Below, in pieces: positions 13,623-14,433 of a DNA stretch of 14,433 nucleotides. The first letter of the stretch is position 1, and each line of letters opens with the position of its first letter. The DNA is from an uncultured Lachnospiraceae bacterium (GTDB taxonomy: Bacteria > Bacillota > Clostridia > Lachnospirales > Lachnospiraceae), in contig CAJUBR010000070.1 of assembly GCA_910584695.1 (NCBI GenBank), positions 1 to 14,433 on the forward strand. Reading direction: 5' to 3'. The translations under genes were made by a program, and so were the position numbers. The notes beneath the pieces are model-generated. The model was given only the letters and a program-made list of their open reading frames with translations. It made no database searches and had not been told where the DNA came from.

Positions 13623-14372
13623 ATGGATATACATGAAAATTATGATACAGAACAATTTAAAAATGATCTGAAAGAAATAGGAATTGTTTTGAATGAAAAA
13701 CAGGTTTATCAGTTTGTAAAGTATTATGAAATATTGATGGAATGGAATTCTTTTATGAATCTTACGGCAATTACGGATCCAGATGAGGTATTTAAAAAAC
13801 ATTTTGTGGATAGTTTGTCTATTGTAAAAGCATATGATTTTTTAAGTGAATTAAAAAAAGAAAAAAGTCTGTGTATGATTGATGTCGGAACTGGCGCCGG
13901 TTTTCCAGGAATTCCCATAAAAATTGTTTTTCCTGATGTAAAAATTACTTTGTTGGATTCGCTGAATAAACGAATTAAGTTTTTAAATGAAGTGATTGAA
14001 AAACTGGATCTGAAGGACATAGATGCAGTTCATGGAAGGGCGGAAGATTATGCAAAACAGGGTCAGTTAAGGGAAAAGTATAATTTATCTGTTTCAAGGG
14101 CAGTTGCAAATCTTTCTACACTTTCAGAATACTGTATACCTTTTGTAAAATTGGGAGGTAAATTTATTTCTTATAAATCCGAAAAATTGATGGAAGAATT
14201 ATCTTCTGCAAAAGAAGCAGTAACTGTCCTTGGCGGAAAGGTGGCGGGACAAGTGGATTATATGTTGCCCGGTTCAGATATTTACAGGAACCTGCTTATT
14301 ATTGACAAAATAAAAGCCACACCAAAAAAATTTCCACGAAAAGCAGGGCTCCCATCAAAAGAACCTATTTAA
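13623..14372 (+). CDS. rsmG: 16S rRNA (guanine527-N7)-methyltransferase RsmG
   Basis: RsmG (GidB) transfers a methyl group from SAM to N7 of G527 in 16S rRNA; loss of the enzyme gives low-level streptomycin resistance in several bacteria. Seen: 249 residues, typical Gram-positive length. WNSFMNLTAITDPDEVFKKHFVDSL (41-65) precedes SAM motif I, MIDVGTGAGFPGIPIKI (85-101), then LLDSLNKRIKFLNEV, HGRAEDYA (137-144), VSRAVANL (157-164) and a C-terminus with PRKAGLPSKEP. Its ATG abuts the mnmG stop, and AAGGAG lies inside the end of mnmG, so translation is probably coupled. No terminator is visible in the 61 nt after it. The common next genes, noc/parA/parB, cannot be judged from this window. Confidence 0.97.
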   Translation: MDIHENYDTEQFKNDLKEIGIVLNEKQVYQFVKYYEILMEWNSFMNLTAITDPDEVFKKHFVDSLSIVKAYDFLSELKKEKSLCMIDVGTGAGFPGIPIKIVFPDVKITLLDSLNKRIKFLNEVIEKLDLKDIDAVHGRAEDYAKQGQLREKYNLSVSRAVANLSTLSEYCIPFVKLGGKFISYKSEKLMEELSSAKEAVTVLGGKVAGQVDYMLPGSDIYRNLLIIDKIKATPKKFPRKAGLPSKEPI

Positions 14373-14419
14373 AGTAAAAACATATTGATATAACTGATTA
14401 TTTTTTCAGGAGCTTCCAT

Positions 14420-14433
14420 ATGGGGAAGATGTT
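14420..14433 (+). CDS. Possible start of a further gene, cut by window end
   Basis: AGGAG (14408-14412) is followed at 7-nt spacing by an ATG at 14420, then codons for G-K-M before the edge. Spacing is ideal for a ribosome binding site, but four codons cannot identify a product. The same bases also form a short hairpin (CTTCC/GGAAG), so this could be non-coding. Confidence 0.2.

Noticed and set aside
1..14433. Hidden defence system, mobile element, CRISPR array, tRNA or unknown gene cluster
   Set aside because: All long non-overlapping frames are assigned to conserved core genes, the only gaps over 300 nt are the two origin blocks, and I saw no direct-repeat array, insertion sequence ends or tRNA cloverleaf.

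Overview
This window is the chromosomal replication origin neighbourhood (dnaA–oriC–rpmH) of an A+T-rich, low-GC Gram-positive bacterium of the class Clostridia. The protein sequences look most like Lachnospiraceae: the 44-residue L34 starting MKMTFQPKNRQRKKVHGFRK, a YidC without a lipobox and with a large external loop, the RHRVTR form of RnpA, and gyrB followed directly by gyrA. The family assignment is from recognition of sequence style, not from a search.

Left arm, all on the minus strand and reading away from the origin: dnaA (5385-6746), a 344-nt gap, then a tight run dnaN, yaaA/rlbA (S4 RNA-binding protein), recF, gyrB and the first 187 codons of gyrA, which runs off the left edge. Spacers within dnaN-gyrA are 22-35 nt, so this is probably one operon for clamp loading, recombination repair and supercoiling. 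Unlike Bacillus subtilis there is no remB/yaaB between recF and gyrB.

The centre holds two non-coding blocks on either side of dnaA, a bipartite layout like that known for B. subtilis. The block upstream of dnaA (6747-7369) carries six exact DnaA boxes (TTATNCACA) plus several one-mismatch boxes. It includes two nearly identical 21-bp dyads of paired boxes 173 bp apart. The block downstream of dnaA (5041-5384) carries one exact box at the probable dnaN transcription start, a row of one-mismatch boxes, and a 90-bp stretch with only 11 G/C bases that is the best candidate for the unwinding element.

Right arm, all on the plus strand: rpmH, rnpA, yidD, yidC, jag/khpB, then mnmE, mnmG and rsmG. 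These make ribosomal protein L34, the RNase P protein, the membrane insertase with its accessory factor, an RNA-binding KH-R3H protein, the tRNA wobble-uridine modification pair, and the 16S rRNA G527 methyltransferase. A strong sigma-A-type promoter precedes rpmH. Hairpin-plus-T-tract terminators lie between rpmH and rnpA and between jag and mnmE, so the right arm is at least two or three transcriptional segments. The last 61 bases hold only a possible start of another gene.

I see no mobile element, CRISPR array, tRNA, rRNA or unknown gene cluster. The gene content is ordinary and highly conserved. The interest lies in the origin architecture, a few regulatory signals, and some residue changes at family-conserved positions.
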